A stretch of 64,000 bases of DNA from Pseudomonas extremorientalis (lineage in GTDB: Bacteria; Pseudomonadota; Gammaproteobacteria; Pseudomonadales; Pseudomonadaceae): assembly GCF_001870465.1 (NCBI RefSeq), contig NZ_MDGK01000037.1:312501-376500 (forward strand). The letters run 5' to 3'. The notes under the pieces are model-generated. The model had not been told where the DNA came from. It ran no database searches and worked only from the letters and a program-made list of their open reading frames with translations. This document shows, one piece after another, positions 45,351 through 55,483 of this stretch. The number at the start of each line of letters is the position of its first letter. Position 1 is the stretch's first letter. Both the position numbers and the translations under genes were made by a program.

Positions 45351-47738
45351 TTACCAGTTGTAGGCAACTTTACCGTAATAGAACGCACCGCTGTAACCGT
45401 ACGGCGAAAAAGTGCTATAGGCCAAATTCCCACCGCTGCTGGCAAACGCGTTGACCTTCTCCGGATATTTATCGGTGACGTTGTCGCCGCCCAGGGTGAA
45501 GGTCCAGTTCTTCAACTTGTAGTCCGCCGACAAATCCAGGACCCAGGCCGCCTTGAAGGTCTGGTCGTTGACCTTGTCGGCCTGGTAGCTGGTGAATTCA
45601 CCATAGCGCACCAGGTTACTGTGCAGCGCCCAATTGCCGAATGTGAAGTCGTTACCCAGGCTCAGCTTGTGTTCAGGCGTGGTATCGCCCAACAAACCGC
45701 TCTTTTCGCGACGGTCCACCCGCACCAGGTTGGCACCCAGGCTATCGAGGATGGCCGGGTTGGGCTTCACGTCCGTCACCCGGGTGTGGTTGTAGTTGTA
45801 GCCTACGGTGCTGTTCCAACGGATGCCGTTATCGAACTGATAGCGATAGTTGGCCACCAGGTCGATGCCGTCGGTGCTGGTGTCGGTGGCGTTGGTGAAG
45901 TAGCGGGCAGTGGTGTAGTTGATATTGCCGACACCATTGGCGCGCAGATAGGCCTGGGTGGCCGGGTCCAGGTTGAGGTTGGACGACAGACTGATACGGT
46001 CGCGGATATCGATGCGGTACACGTCCACCGTTACCGTCAGGTCGTCGGCAGGTTCCAGTACCAGGCCAAGGCTGTAGTTGCGCGACTTCTCGGCCTTGAG
46101 GTCTTCCGCGCCCAGCAGGCGGGCCACCTGGCTCGACGCCGGGAAGGTGCCGGCCTCGCGGATGTCACTGCCGATCAACTGCGACGAGGTAAACGCAAAG
46201 TTCTGCTGCGCCAGGGACGGTGCGCGGAAACCGTTGGAGATACTGCCGCGCAAGGCCACCTGCGGGGTGAAGTCGTAACGGGCCGACAGCGAGCCGCTGA
46301 CATTGGAACCGAAGTCACTGTAATCCTCATGCCGCACGGCGGCCGATGCGCTGAGTTTTTCGGTGAAGTTGGTTTCCAGGTCCAGGTACTGGGCCCAGTT
46401 GTCGCGCGAACTGCTGCCGGCGTCGGCATCACGGAAGCCACCGAGGCCCGAGCTGCCGGTCTGGTAGTAGGACGCCGGTTCACCCGCTTCAATCTCGTAA
46501 CCCTGGCGCAGGTATTCACCGCCAAAGGCCACGGAGACCGGGTATGGCAGCAAGCCCACGTCGAACTCACGGGACAGGTCGAGGCTGACTTGCTTCTGGT
46601 CGTTGCTCAGGGTGCCGTTGTCGAACTTGCGCGGCGTGGCCAGGCCCAGGGAGGTGTTGATGGTTTCCGTGCCCAGCTCGTATTGGTTCTTGCCGTAGTT
46701 GGCCGACAGGTCGTAATGCCAGTCGTAGGCCAACAGCCCACGCAGGCCCACCACCAGCGAGGTGTCTTCCAGGTTGCCCTTGATCAGCGGCAGATAACCG
46801 TTGGGGTTGAGCGCCGGGATGTTATTGGACGCGTTGCTCGCCCGGTAGAACGCCGCCGTCTCACCGCGCCGCTTGCTGTAGCCGCCGAAGGTGTAGAACT
46901 CGGCGGCATCGTTGAACGAATATTCCGAGTTGAACTGGAACTTGCCCTCATTCGTGGCCGGTTCACCCTGGCGAAACACGCGCTGGCCGTAGGTGGTGGA
47001 GCCGACACTGCCTGGGCGGTAATCATCTCCCGCACGGTTGGTGTAATCGTTATCGGCACCTTCGGCCGAGAGGTCGATAAAGCCGTTATCGCCCAACGCC
47101 AGGCCAGTATTGCCGCCGACATTACGCTGGATACCGTCGCCCTTCTTGTATTCGCCGAACTTGGTAGAGATCGAGCCACCATGGTCGGCGTGCTTGAGGA
47201 TCACGTTGATCACCCCGGCAATGGCGTCCGAGCCGTAGCGCGCGGAAGCGCCATCGCGCAGCACCTCGATATGGTCTACCGCCGACAGCGGGATCGCATT
47301 CAGGTCCGCCGGCGCCGAGCCTCGACCCACCGCACCGCCCAGGTTGACGAACGCGCTGGTATGGCGACGCTTGCCATTGACCAGCACCAGCACCTGATCT
47401 GGCGACAGGCCACGCAACTGCGCAGGACGCACCAGCTCAGCACCGTCCACCAGGCTCGGGCGCGGGAAGTTGATCGACGGAATCAGCCGCGCCAGTACTG
47501 CGCCCAGCTCATCGGAGCCGGTGCTGCGCAGGGTATCGCCGGAAATCACATCAATGGGTGACAGCGAAGCACTGGCCGTACGCTCCTGGGCTCGGGTGCC
47601 GGTGACGATCACGGTGTCGAGCCTGGGTGCATCGGTAGCCGAGGTTTCGGCCGCGAAGACAGGATTGAACCCCACGACGGTCAGCAAATTGGCTGACAAA
47701 ATCGCCGTGTACAGCGCGTGTTGCTTGTAGCTCCCCAT
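45351..47738 (-). CDS. TonB-dependent outer-membrane receptor
   Basis: The 795-residue protein has a signal peptide (about 1-30, ending FAA). A plug domain at about 40-170 carries LDTVIVTGTRAQERTASASL as the TonB-box region, PAQLRGLSPDQVLVLVNGKR and IEVLRDGASARYGSDAIAGV. A 22-strand barrel follows, ending SGAFYYGKVAYNW with an aromatic last residue. Such receptors import siderophores, cobalamin or other scarce ligands with TonB energy. There is no N-terminal sigma-signalling domain and no linked siderophore gene. A 17-bp palindrome lies 26 bp upstream. Ligand unknown; chaC is 26 bp downstream. Confidence 0.9.
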   Translation of the reverse strand: MGSYKQHALYTAILSANLLTVVGFNPVFAAETSATDAPRLDTVIVTGTRAQERTASASLSPIDVISGDTLRSTGSDELGAVLARLIPSINFPRPSLVDGAELVRPAQLRGLSPDQVLVLVNGKRRHTSAFVNLGGAVGRGSAPADLNAIPLSAVDHIEVLRDGASARYGSDAIAGVINVILKHADHGGSISTKFGEYKKGDGIQRNVGGNTGLALGDNGFIDLSAEGADNDYTNRAGDDYRPGSVGSTTYGQRVFRQGEPATNEGKFQFNSEYSFNDAAEFYTFGGYSKRRGETAAFYRASNASNNIPALNPNGYLPLIKGNLEDTSLVVGLRGLLAYDWHYDLSANYGKNQYELGTETINTSLGLATPRKFDNGTLSNDQKQVSLDLSREFDVGLLPYPVSVAFGGEYLRQGYEIEAGEPASYYQTGSSGLGGFRDADAGSSSRDNWAQYLDLETNFTEKLSASAAVRHEDYSDFGSNVSGSLSARYDFTPQVALRGSISNGFRAPSLAQQNFAFTSSQLIGSDIREAGTFPASSQVARLLGAEDLKAEKSRNYSLGLVLEPADDLTVTVDVYRIDIRDRISLSSNLNLDPATQAYLRANGVGNINYTTARYFTNATDTSTDGIDLVANYRYQFDNGIRWNSTVGYNYNHTRVTDVKPNPAILDSLGANLVRVDRREKSGLLGDTTPEHKLSLGNDFTFGNWALHSNLVRYGEFTSYQADKVNDQTFKAAWVLDLSADYKLKNWTFTLGGDNVTDKYPEKVNAFASSGGNLAYSTFSPYGYSGAFYYGKVAYNW

Positions 47739-48067
47739 ACCGCTCCCCTTTGAATCAAAAAACCAGAACGTCGCGTTCTGAATTCATACGATCGGTCCGG
47801 CTGGCGGGCGGTGACGGTCAGTGATTGGTGGTTGTGAATGAGTCGGTAGTCCGTTGCGATATAGCTTAAGGATATTCATGTAACAAATTAAATACCTTTA
47901 AAGCATAAGCGATTGCATATGCAAACTCGCCCATTCGTCAGGATTGCGCGTGCCAATCCCGGTAGTTTCAGCCCCGGTTCAGCCTGGGAACGCGCCAAGC
48001 CGTCAAAATAGCGCACACGTCCCGACCCACCTAGCCGCCTGTCAAACCGACTATCGAGGTCGCACCC
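47739..48067. promoter_or_regulatory. Divergent promoter region of the TonB receptor and PagP-like genes
   Basis: This 329-bp gap holds CAGAACG (47764-47770) facing CGTTCTG (47774-47780), a perfect 7-bp inverted repeat close to the receptor start. It also has TTGCATATGCAA (47913-47924), a 12-bp perfect palindrome. A Fur-box-like 19-mer was not seen. The middle is AT-rich. No gene was found. Confidence 0.55.
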
Positions 48068-48550
48068 ATGAAAAAATTCCGACTGCCTGGCCTGCTGTTC
48101 CTGGCCCAGGCCACCACCGCTCTGGCGGGCGAAGCACCAGCCACCGAGGACGACAAAGGTTTCTGGTACGCCCAGACCAGCGTCTACACCCGGCACTTTG
48201 CGCCGGACCCGGACCACAACAACAACCAGGACCTGATCGGCCTGGAGCGCAATGAAGCCTCAGGTTTTGTGTATGGCGGGGCGACGTTTCGCAACTCGTT
48301 CAGCCAGCGCTCGTTCTACGCGTACGCGGGTAAACGCTACGACCTGGCGGACTCTCCGGTGTACCTGAAGCTGACCGGTGGGGCGATCCAGGGCTATCGC
48401 GGCAAGTACCGCGACAAGATCCCGTTGAACCGTTTCGGCGTGGCGCCGGTGATCATTCCGTCGGTGGGCGCCCATTACGGGCCGGTGGCGGCGGAATTGG
48501 TGTTGCTGGGGTTCAATGCAGCGATGGTGACGACCGGCGTACGATTTTAA
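48068..48550 (+). CDS. PagP-like small outer-membrane beta-barrel
   Basis: The 160-residue protein has a signal peptide MKKFRLPGLLFLAQATTALA. By eye the rest follows lipid A palmitoyltransferase PagP: SVYTRHF near residues 38-44 (PagP WHARF), SGFVYGGATFRNSFSQRSFY (PagP KDSWNKW), then KIPLNRFGVAPVIIPSVGAH and YGPVAAELVLLG (PagP IPLPVLLPLASVGYGP), ending in aromatic F. Overall identity to the enterobacterial protein is low. PagP moves a palmitate from phospholipid to lipid A. GAGGT precedes the start. It is monocistronic and convergent with the reductase gene. The function remains an inference. Confidence 0.68.
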   Translation: MKKFRLPGLLFLAQATTALAGEAPATEDDKGFWYAQTSVYTRHFAPDPDHNNNQDLIGLERNEASGFVYGGATFRNSFSQRSFYAYAGKRYDLADSPVYLKLTGGAIQGYRGKYRDKIPLNRFGVAPVIIPSVGAHYGPVAAELVLLGFNAAMVTTGVRF

Positions 48551-49515
48551 GCACGCGGCGCATAGGCAAACACATCAGCCCGCATCTGGTGCGCATCCAT
48601 GCCGGCTTCGACCAACGCATCCAAAGTGCCATAGATCATGGCCGGTGAGCCGCTGGCGTAGACGTGCACCGACTTGAGGTCGGCAATATCTTCGCACACC
48701 GCTTCATGCAACAACCCGCAGCGCCCTTCCCAACCGCACAGATCGCTGACGACTTTGTGCAGGAACAGGTTGGGCAGTTGCAGCCACTGATCCCAGTGTT
48801 CGATCTCGTAGAAATCTTCCGGGCGACGCACGCCCCAGTACAGGTGCACCGGGTGCTTGAAGCCGGAGGCGCGGCAATGTTCGATCAGACTGTGCATCTG
48901 CGCCATGCCGGTGCCGGCGGCGATCAACACCAGCGGCCCATCGGGCAGCTCGGCCAGGTGGGTGTCGCCAAACGGCAGCTCGACGCGGGCCATCTGGTTG
49001 CGCTGCAGTTGCGCAAGCAAAGTGCGCGCGCTGTCCTCGCGGGCCAGTACATGTAACTCCAGCTCACGCCCGGCATGAGGCGCCGACGCCAGGGAGAACG
49101 CGGATTTCTCGCCATTCTCCCGCTCGATCATCAGGTATTGCCCGGCGTGGTAACGCACCGCCTTGCCAGCCGGCGCACGCAGGCGCACCCGCCACACATC
49201 GCCACCGACCTCTACGCATTCACTCAATTGGCACGACAGCTTGCGCAACGGCAACTCTCCCGGCGCCAGCACGCCATCCCACAACACAATGCAATCTTCC
49301 AGCGGCTCGGCAATACAGGTGTAGAACTCACCGTGATCACGCACTTCACCGGCCTGCTGCACGCGGCCTTCCACCAACAGCGCGGCGCACACATGGCACA
49401 CACCGTTGCGACAGGCCTGTGGGCACTCGTAGCCCAGGCGGCGTGCGCCTTCGAGGATTCGCTCGCCAGGGACCAGCTCCAGCACGGCGCCGGAAGGTTG
49501 CAGGGTTACACGCAT
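48547..49515 (-). CDS. [2Fe-2S] ferredoxin/FAD reductase (AscD-like)
   Basis: The 322-residue fusion has an N-terminal plant-type ferredoxin with cysteines C35, C40, C43 and C67 (CRNGVCHVC, YTC) and an additional C31. An FAD-binding domain follows (about 100-195, with HAGQYLMIERENGEKSAFSL) and then an NAD(P)-binding domain (about 205-322, with PLVLIAAGTGMAQMHSLIEH). It moves electrons from NAD(P)H through FAD to the iron-sulfur cluster. Such proteins are usually labelled CDP-6-deoxy-glucoseen reductase-like, but no deoxysugar genes are present. The ATG shares bases with the ubiD stop, so the two are coupled. Confidence 0.88.
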   Translation of the reverse strand: MRVTLQPSGAVLELVPGERILEGARRLGYECPQACRNGVCHVCAALLVEGRVQQAGEVRDHGEFYTCIAEPLEDCIVLWDGVLAPGELPLRKLSCQLSECVEVGGDVWRVRLRAPAGKAVRYHAGQYLMIERENGEKSAFSLASAPHAGRELELHVLAREDSARTLLAQLQRNQMARVELPFGDTHLAELPDGPLVLIAAGTGMAQMHSLIEHCRASGFKHPVHLYWGVRRPEDFYEIEHWDQWLQLPNLFLHKVVSDLCGWEGRCGLLHEAVCEDIADLKSVHVYASGSPAMIYGTLDALVEAGMDAHQMRADVFAYAPRA

Positions 49516-50981
49516 CAATCTATTCCCAATTCTTTCCAGATCGCATCGACACGGGCAGTGACGGCTTCATCCTTGACGATCACCCGGCCCCACTCGCGGG
49601 TGGTTTCACCCGGCCATTTGTGGGTGGCATCCAGGCCCATCTTCGAACCCAGGCCCGACACCGGCGAAGCGAAGTCGAGGTAGTCGATTGGCGTGTTGTC
49701 GATCATCACCGTGTCGCGCTTGGGGTCCATGCGCGTGGTGATGGCCCAGATCACGTCGTTCCAGTCGCGGGCGTTGATGTCGTCGTCGGTGACAATAACG
49801 AACTTGGTGTACATGAACTGTCGCAAAAACGACCACACACCGAGCATTACCCGCTTGGCATGACCTGGGTACGACTTTTTCATGGTCACGATGGCCATGC
49901 GGTACGAGCAGCCTTCCGGCGGCAGGTAGAAGTCAGTGATCTCCGGGAATTGCTTCTGCAGGATCGGCACGAACACTTCGTTGAGTGCCACGCCGAGAAT
50001 CGCCGGCTCGTCCGGCGGCCGGCCGGTGTAGGTGCTGTGGTAGATCGGTTTGATCCGATGGGTGATGCGCTCGACGGTGAACACCGGGAAGCTGTCGACT
50101 TCGTTGTAGTAGCCGGTGTGGTCGCCGTAAGGGCCTTCATCGGCCATTTCACCCGGGTGGATCACGCCTTCGAGGATGATTTCGGCAGTGGCCGGTACTT
50201 GCAGGTCGTTGCCGCGGCATTTCACCAGCTCGGTGCGGTTACCGCGCAGCAGACCGGCGAAGGCGTATTCGGACAGGCTGTCGGGCACTGGGGTCACGGC
50301 ACCGAGGATGGTGGCGGGGTCGGCACCCAGGGCCACGGAGACCGGGAAGGGTTTGCCGGGATGCTTCTCGCACCACTCACGGTAGTCCAGCGCGCCGCCA
50401 CGGTGGCTCAGCCAGCGCATGATGACCTTGTTGCGGCCGATCACTTGCTGGCGGTAGATGCCGAGGTTCTGGCGGTCCTTGTTCGGGCCTTTGGTGACGG
50501 TCAGGCCCCAGGTGATCAGCGGGCCGACGTCGCCGGGCCAGCAGGTCTGCACCGGCAGCATGGCGAGATCGACGTCATCGCCTTCGATGACCACCTCTTG
50601 GCACACCGCGTCCTTGACCACTTTGGGGGCCATGGCAATGATCTTGCGGAAGATCGGCAGCTTCGACCAGGCATCCTTGAGGCCCTTGGGCGGCTCGGGC
50701 TCCTTGAGGAAGGCCAGCAGCTTGCCGATCTCGCGCAATTCGCTGACCGACTCTGCGCCCATGCCAAAGGCCACGCGCTCCGGCGTACCGAACAGGTTGC
50801 CGAGCACCGGGATATCAAAGCCGGTCGGGTTCTCGAACAGCAGCGCCGGGCCCTTGTTGCGCAGGGTACGGTCGCAAATCTCAGTCATTTCCAGCACCGG
50901 GGAAATCGGCATCTGAATACGTTTCAACTCTCCGCGCTGCTCAAGTTGCTGCACGAAATCCCGAAGATCCTTGAATTTCAT
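49515..50981 (-). CDS. ubiD: 4-hydroxy-3-polyprenylbenzoate decarboxylase
   Basis: The protein has 488 residues from the ATG at 50979-50981 ([20 protein letters not shown]), close to the E. coli length. [16 protein letters not shown] text ([20 protein letters not shown]), prFMN/metal-site [20 protein letters not shown] with the catalytic Glu, and [20 protein letters not shown] are UbiD signatures. It decarboxylates the prenylated hydroxybenzoate in ubiquinone synthesis with prenyl-FMN. It is translationally joined to the ferredoxin-type reductase and separated from rho by a terminator. Confidence 0.95.
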   Translation of the reverse strand: MKFKDLRDFVQQLEQRGELKRIQMPISPVLEMTEICDRTLRNKGPALLFENPTGFDIPVLGNLFGTPERVAFGMGAESVSELREIGKLLAFLKEPEPPKGLKDAWSKLPIFRKIIAMAPKVVKDAVCQEVVIEGDDVDLAMLPVQTCWPGDVGPLITWGLTVTKGPNKDRQNLGIYRQQVIGRNKVIMRWLSHRGGALDYREWCEKHPGKPFPVSVALGADPATILGAVTPVPDSLSEYAFAGLLRGNRTELVKCRGNDLQVPATAEIILEGVIHPGEMADEGPYGDHTGYYNEVDSFPVFTVERITHRIKPIYHSTYTGRPPDEPAILGVALNEVFVPILQKQFPEITDFYLPPEGCSYRMAIVTMKKSYPGHAKRVMLGVWSFLRQFMYTKFVIVTDDDINARDWNDVIWAITTRMDPKRDTVMIDNTPIDYLDFASPVSGLGSKMGLDATHKWPGETTREWGRVIVKDEAVTARVDAIWKELGID

Positions 50982-51063
50982 TAACCATGCCACCCGTAAA
51001 ATAGGCGTACATCCTACCTGCTCCCGGGTGCGTTTGCCTGCCAGGAGCGCTTAAAAAACGGGC

Positions 51064-51094
51064 ACAAAAAAATGGCGCCCCTGGGGGCGCCATT
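51064..51094 (-). terminator. Intrinsic terminator of rho
   Basis: On the minus strand AATGGCGCCCC and GGGGCGCCATT form a tight 11-bp stem followed by TTTTTTTG. It lies 22 bp after the rho stop and ahead of ubiD. Confidence 0.9.
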
Positions 51095-51116
51095 CTTCAG
51101 GACCTGAAACGTCGTA

Positions 51117-52376
<1,260 letters not shown>

Positions 52377-52572
52377 ATAGGAATGACGTAATCATTTATG
52401 GAGGGGGGAAATTAAGCTTTTGGCTTAATGAGGCCGCGCCGCAGAGAAGGCGACAGGATCGCGTACTAATCGAAAAGGAATGCGTCGGCGACGGCTTGCA
52501 GGGGGCAGTGGAGAAACCAGTGCGGGGCCGAATGTACCACCTGAGTTTCGGAGCGTCTAGCCCTGTTTCACG

Positions 52573-52603
52573 AAAAAGCCCCGCTATTTTGCGGGGCTTT
52601 TTT
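52573..52603 (-). terminator. Intrinsic terminator of trxA
   Basis: On the minus strand AAAAAAGCCCCGC-AAAATA-GCGGGGCTTTTT forms a classic stem with a T run, starting eight bases after the trxA stop. Confidence 0.95.
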
Positions 52604-52611
52604 GAGGACGC

Positions 52612-52941
52612 TTAGATGTTCGCGTCGAGAAAAGCTTGGAGCTGAGACTTCGACAGCGCGCCTACCTTGGTCGCTTCGACGTTGCCGTTCTTGAACAGCA
52701 TCAGGGTCGGGATGCCACGCACGCCGTGCTTGGCCGGGGTTTCCTGGTTGTCGTCGATGTTCAACTTGGCAATGGTCAGCTTGCCTTCGTAGGTGGTCGC
52801 AATGTCGTCCAGGACTGGAGCGATCATTTTGCAAGGGCCGCACCATTCAGCCCAGTAGTCAACCAGCACCGGGCCTTGAGCCTTGAGTACTTCGGCCTCA
52901 AAGGTCGCGTCGGTGACGTGCTTGATAAGATCGTTGCTCAT
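52612..52941 (-). CDS. trxA: Thioredoxin 1
   Basis: The 109-residue protein has the WCGPC active site at residues 33-37 and the cis-Pro loop GIPTLML near 75. It starts [20 protein letters not shown] at the ATG 52939-52941, preceded by GGAGACATCC. Thioredoxin reduces disulfides in cytoplasmic proteins using TrxB. It stands between rho and the accessory block; in pseudomonads I recall, ppx is the usual next neighbour. Confidence 0.97.
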   Translation of the reverse strand: MSNDLIKHVTDATFEAEVLKAQGPVLVDYWAEWCGPCKMIAPVLDDIATTYEGKLTIAKLNIDDNQETPAKHGVRGIPTLMLFKNGNVEATKVGALSKSQLQAFLDANI

Positions 52942-53062
52942 GGATGTCTCCGGATTGTAAGCAAAAAAAACGTGGCCCATCATAGCCGCCCTTCCCCCGT
53001 TCAGGAAGCCGCCTCTGATTGAGTCTTCCTATGATGGCCCATGAGTCTGGGTATAGCCCAAC

Positions 53063-53758
53063 TCAGGGCGTTATGGGAGTCACGAAGGCTATGCCGGTGC
53101 GCAACGCCGCATTGCGTACGTGCTCCTGCATGGTTTTTTGCGCCGCCGCGCTGGCGCGCCGGGCCAGCGCGCGCACTATCCGGCGGTGCTCCTGCCAGGT
53201 TTCCATGGCCCGCTCCGGTCGGATGAACGGTAGCTTCTGACTCTCCAGAAAAACTTCGGCACTCGCGCTCAGAATGCTCACCATCGCCTGGTTGCCGCTG
53301 GCGAGCAGGATGCGCTGGTGAAATTCGAAGTCGAGCCTGGCGGCGGCTTCGAAGTCGCCGGCCTTGAGCACCTTGCGCATGGCCTCGACATTGTCTTCCA
53401 GGCTGTCCAACTCATCGAGGGTCAGCGTCACCGCCGCCAGTCCCGCCGCAAAACCTTCCAGGGCATAGCGCAACTGGAAGATATCCAGCGGCGTAGCCTG
53501 CGCCGCAAAGGGCCAGGCGAACCCCGGCGCCTCCTCGACCGCCTGCACGAACACGCCCTTGCCCGGCTGCACACTGACCACACCCAACGCGCTGAGGGAT
53601 GACAACGCCTCGCGCAACGACGCCCGGCTCACCCCCAACTGCACCGCCAGGTCACGTTGGGACGGCAGTGCATCGCCCGGCCCGAAGCCTTGCTCCTTGA
53701 TCAGTTTGCGGATGGCCTGCAGGGCCGCTTCCGGTACGGCTTGGGCAATGGAATTCAT
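53063..53758 (-). CDS. GntR/FadR-family transcriptional regulator
   Basis: The protein has 231 residues from the ATG at 53756-53758. An N-terminal winged helix-turn-helix (about 10-75) reads GFGPGDALPSQRDLAVQLGV and SRASLREALSSLSALGVVSV. A C-terminal helical FCD/FadR-C ligand domain (about 90-225) contains LDFEFHQRILLASGNQAM, the typical metal-ligand His region. These regulators sense organic acids or amino acids. It is divergent from the amino-acid ABC operon (255-bp gap), which is its probable target. Confidence 0.88.
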   Translation of the reverse strand: MNSIAQAVPEAALQAIRKLIKEQGFGPGDALPSQRDLAVQLGVSRASLREALSSLSALGVVSVQPGKGVFVQAVEEAPGFAWPFAAQATPLDIFQLRYALEGFAAGLAAVTLTLDELDSLEDNVEAMRKVLKAGDFEAAARLDFEFHQRILLASGNQAMVSILSASAEVFLESQKLPFIRPERAMETWQEHRRIVRALARRASAAAQKTMQEHVRNAALRTGIAFVTPITP

Positions 53759-54013
53759 AAAAAACTCAAGGTTCCAGTCAACTGAGTGGCTAGTTGTAAA
53801 GCTATTCGTGGCGGGCGGCAAGCCTCGCCCCAAAGGGGCTCGCGGGGTTTTGCCGACGCTCGAAAACAGTGCGCAAAGCCCCGGCACTGTTCAGACCAGT
53901 CCGACCACCAAAACTCAACAAATACTGGCCCTGCAGACGATTCTGAGGGTGATGGCATGGGCTGTGCACTGGGCAAACCCAGAAAATCCCTTCGCCCTTC
54001 TCGGAGAGTTGCC

Positions 54014-54799
54014 ATGACCAAGCGCTACAGCGCCCTGCTTACTGCCCTGTTTGCCAGCCTGATGCTGAGCCAGGCACCCGCCCAGGCCAATGGTCTGGAC
54101 GACATCGTCGCCCGTGGCACCCTCAAAGTCGCCGTACCCCAGGACTTCCCGCCCTTCGGCTCGGTCGGCCCTGACATGAAGCCACGTGGCCTGGACATCG
54201 ACACCGCCAAGCTGCTGGCCGACCAGCTCAAGGTCAAGCTGGAACTGACCCCGGTCAACAGCACCAATCGTATTCCGTTCCTCACCACCGGCAAGGTCGA
54301 TCTGGTGATCTCCAGCCTGGGCAAGAACCCTGAGCGGGAAAAGGTCATCGACTTCTCCAAGGCCTACGCGCCGTTCTACCTGGCCGTGTTCGGCCCGCCT
54401 GAAGCCGCCATCAGTAGCACCGACGACCTCAAGGGCAAAACCATCAGCGTGACCCGTGGTGCCATCGAAGATATCGAACTGACCGCCGTCGCCCCCAAGG
54501 AAGCCACGATCAAGCGCTTCGAAGACAACAACTCGACCATCGCCGCCTACCTGGCCGGCCAGGTCGACCTGATTGCCAGCGGCAACGTGGTAATGGTGGC
54601 GATCAGCGAACGCAACCCAAAACGCGTACCCGCGCTGAAGGTAAAGCTCAAAGACTCGCCGGTGTACGTGGGCGTGAACAAGAACGAGCCGGCCTTGCTG
54701 GATAAGGTCAACCAGATCCTGGTCGCGGCCAAGGCCGATGGCAGCCTGGAAAAGAACGCTATGCAATGGCTGAAAGAGCCACTGCCCGCCGATCTCTGA
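54014..54799 (+). CDS. Polar amino-acid ABC transporter binding protein
   Basis: The 261-residue protein has a signal peptide MTKRYSALLTALFASLMLSQ cleaved near AQA. The mature part begins NGLDDIVARGTLKVAVPQDF, and VDLVISSLGKNPEREKVIDF and FSKAYAPFYLAVFGP are the SBP family 3 signature. It delivers an amino acid or related compound to the two permeases downstream. The ligand arginine/aspartate region cannot be read confidently, so specificity is left open. First gene of a four-gene operon. Confidence 0.9.
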   Translation: MTKRYSALLTALFASLMLSQAPAQANGLDDIVARGTLKVAVPQDFPPFGSVGPDMKPRGLDIDTAKLLADQLKVKLELTPVNSTNRIPFLTTGKVDLVISSLGKNPEREKVIDFSKAYAPFYLAVFGPPEAAISSTDDLKGKTISVTRGAIEDIELTAVAPKEATIKRFEDNNSTIAAYLAGQVDLIASGNVVMVAISERNPKRVPALKVKLKDSPVYVGVNKNEPALLDKVNQILVAAKADGSLEKNAMQWLKEPLPADL

Positions 54800-54814
54800 A
54801 AGCGGAGCTGACTC

Positions 54815-55483
54815 ATGGCGTATCAATTTGACTTTGTGCCGGTGCTGGCCAACACCGACCTGCTGCTGCGCGGCGCACTGTTCACCCTCGAGCTCACGGC
54901 CATCGGCGCCATCCTCGGCGTGGCCTTGGGCACCGTCGGCGCTGTGGTGCGGGCGTGGAAAATCCAGCCGTTCGCCTGGTTCTTCGGCGTTTATGTCGAG
55001 TTGATCCGCAACACGCCGTTCCTGGTGCAGTTGTTCTTCATCTTCTTCGGCCTGCCGTCCCTGGGGCTGAAGATCACCGAGTGGCAAGCCGCCGTGCTGG
55101 CGATGGTGATCAACCTGGGGGCCTACTCCACGGAAATCATCCGCGCCGGTATCCAGGCCATTCCTCGCGGGCAGCTGGAAGCCGCTGCGGCGCTGGCGAT
55201 GACGCGCTTCGAAGCCTTCCGCCACGTGGTACTGCTGCCGGCGCTGGGCAAGGTGTGGCCGGCCCTGAGCAGCCAGATCATCATCGTAATGCTCGGCTCG
55301 GCGGTGTGCTCGCAGATCGCCACTGAGGAACTGAGCTTTGCCGCCAACTTTATCCAGTCGCGCAACTTCCGTGCGTTCGAAACCTATGCCCTGACCACCC
55401 TGGTGTACCTGTGCATGGCGCTGATGATTCGCCAGTTGCTCAACTGGATCGGTCGCCGCTTTGTGATGAGGAACAGTCGATGA
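54815..55483 (+). CDS. Polar amino-acid ABC transporter permease 1
   Basis: The 222-residue inner-membrane protein has about five helices. HisMQ-type text includes YVELIRNTPFLVQLFFIFFG and the EAA loop LEAAAALAMTRFEAFRHVVL. It is 15 bp after the binding-protein gene, with AAGCGGAG upstream, and overlaps permease 2 by four bases. It forms a heterodimeric channel with the next gene product. Confidence 0.92.
   Translation: MAYQFDFVPVLANTDLLLRGALFTLELTAIGAILGVALGTVGAVVRAWKIQPFAWFFGVYVELIRNTPFLVQLFFIFFGLPSLGLKITEWQAAVLAMVINLGAYSTEIIRAGIQAIPRGQLEAAAALAMTRFEAFRHVVLLPALGKVWPALSSQIIIVMLGSAVCSQIATEELSFAANFIQSRNFRAFETYALTTLVYLCMALMIRQLLNWIGRRFVMRNSR

Noticed and set aside
45621..47561. 646-residue plus-strand frame over the TonB receptor
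   Set aside because: Antisense shadow; the minus-strand receptor has signal peptide, plug and barrel signatures.
49419..50984. 521-residue plus-strand frame over ubiD
   Set aside because: Shadow of UbiD, whose catalytic motifs are all on the other strand.
53915..55225. 436-residue minus-strand frame over the amino-acid binding protein and permease
   Set aside because: Shadow of two ABC transporter genes with clear motifs.
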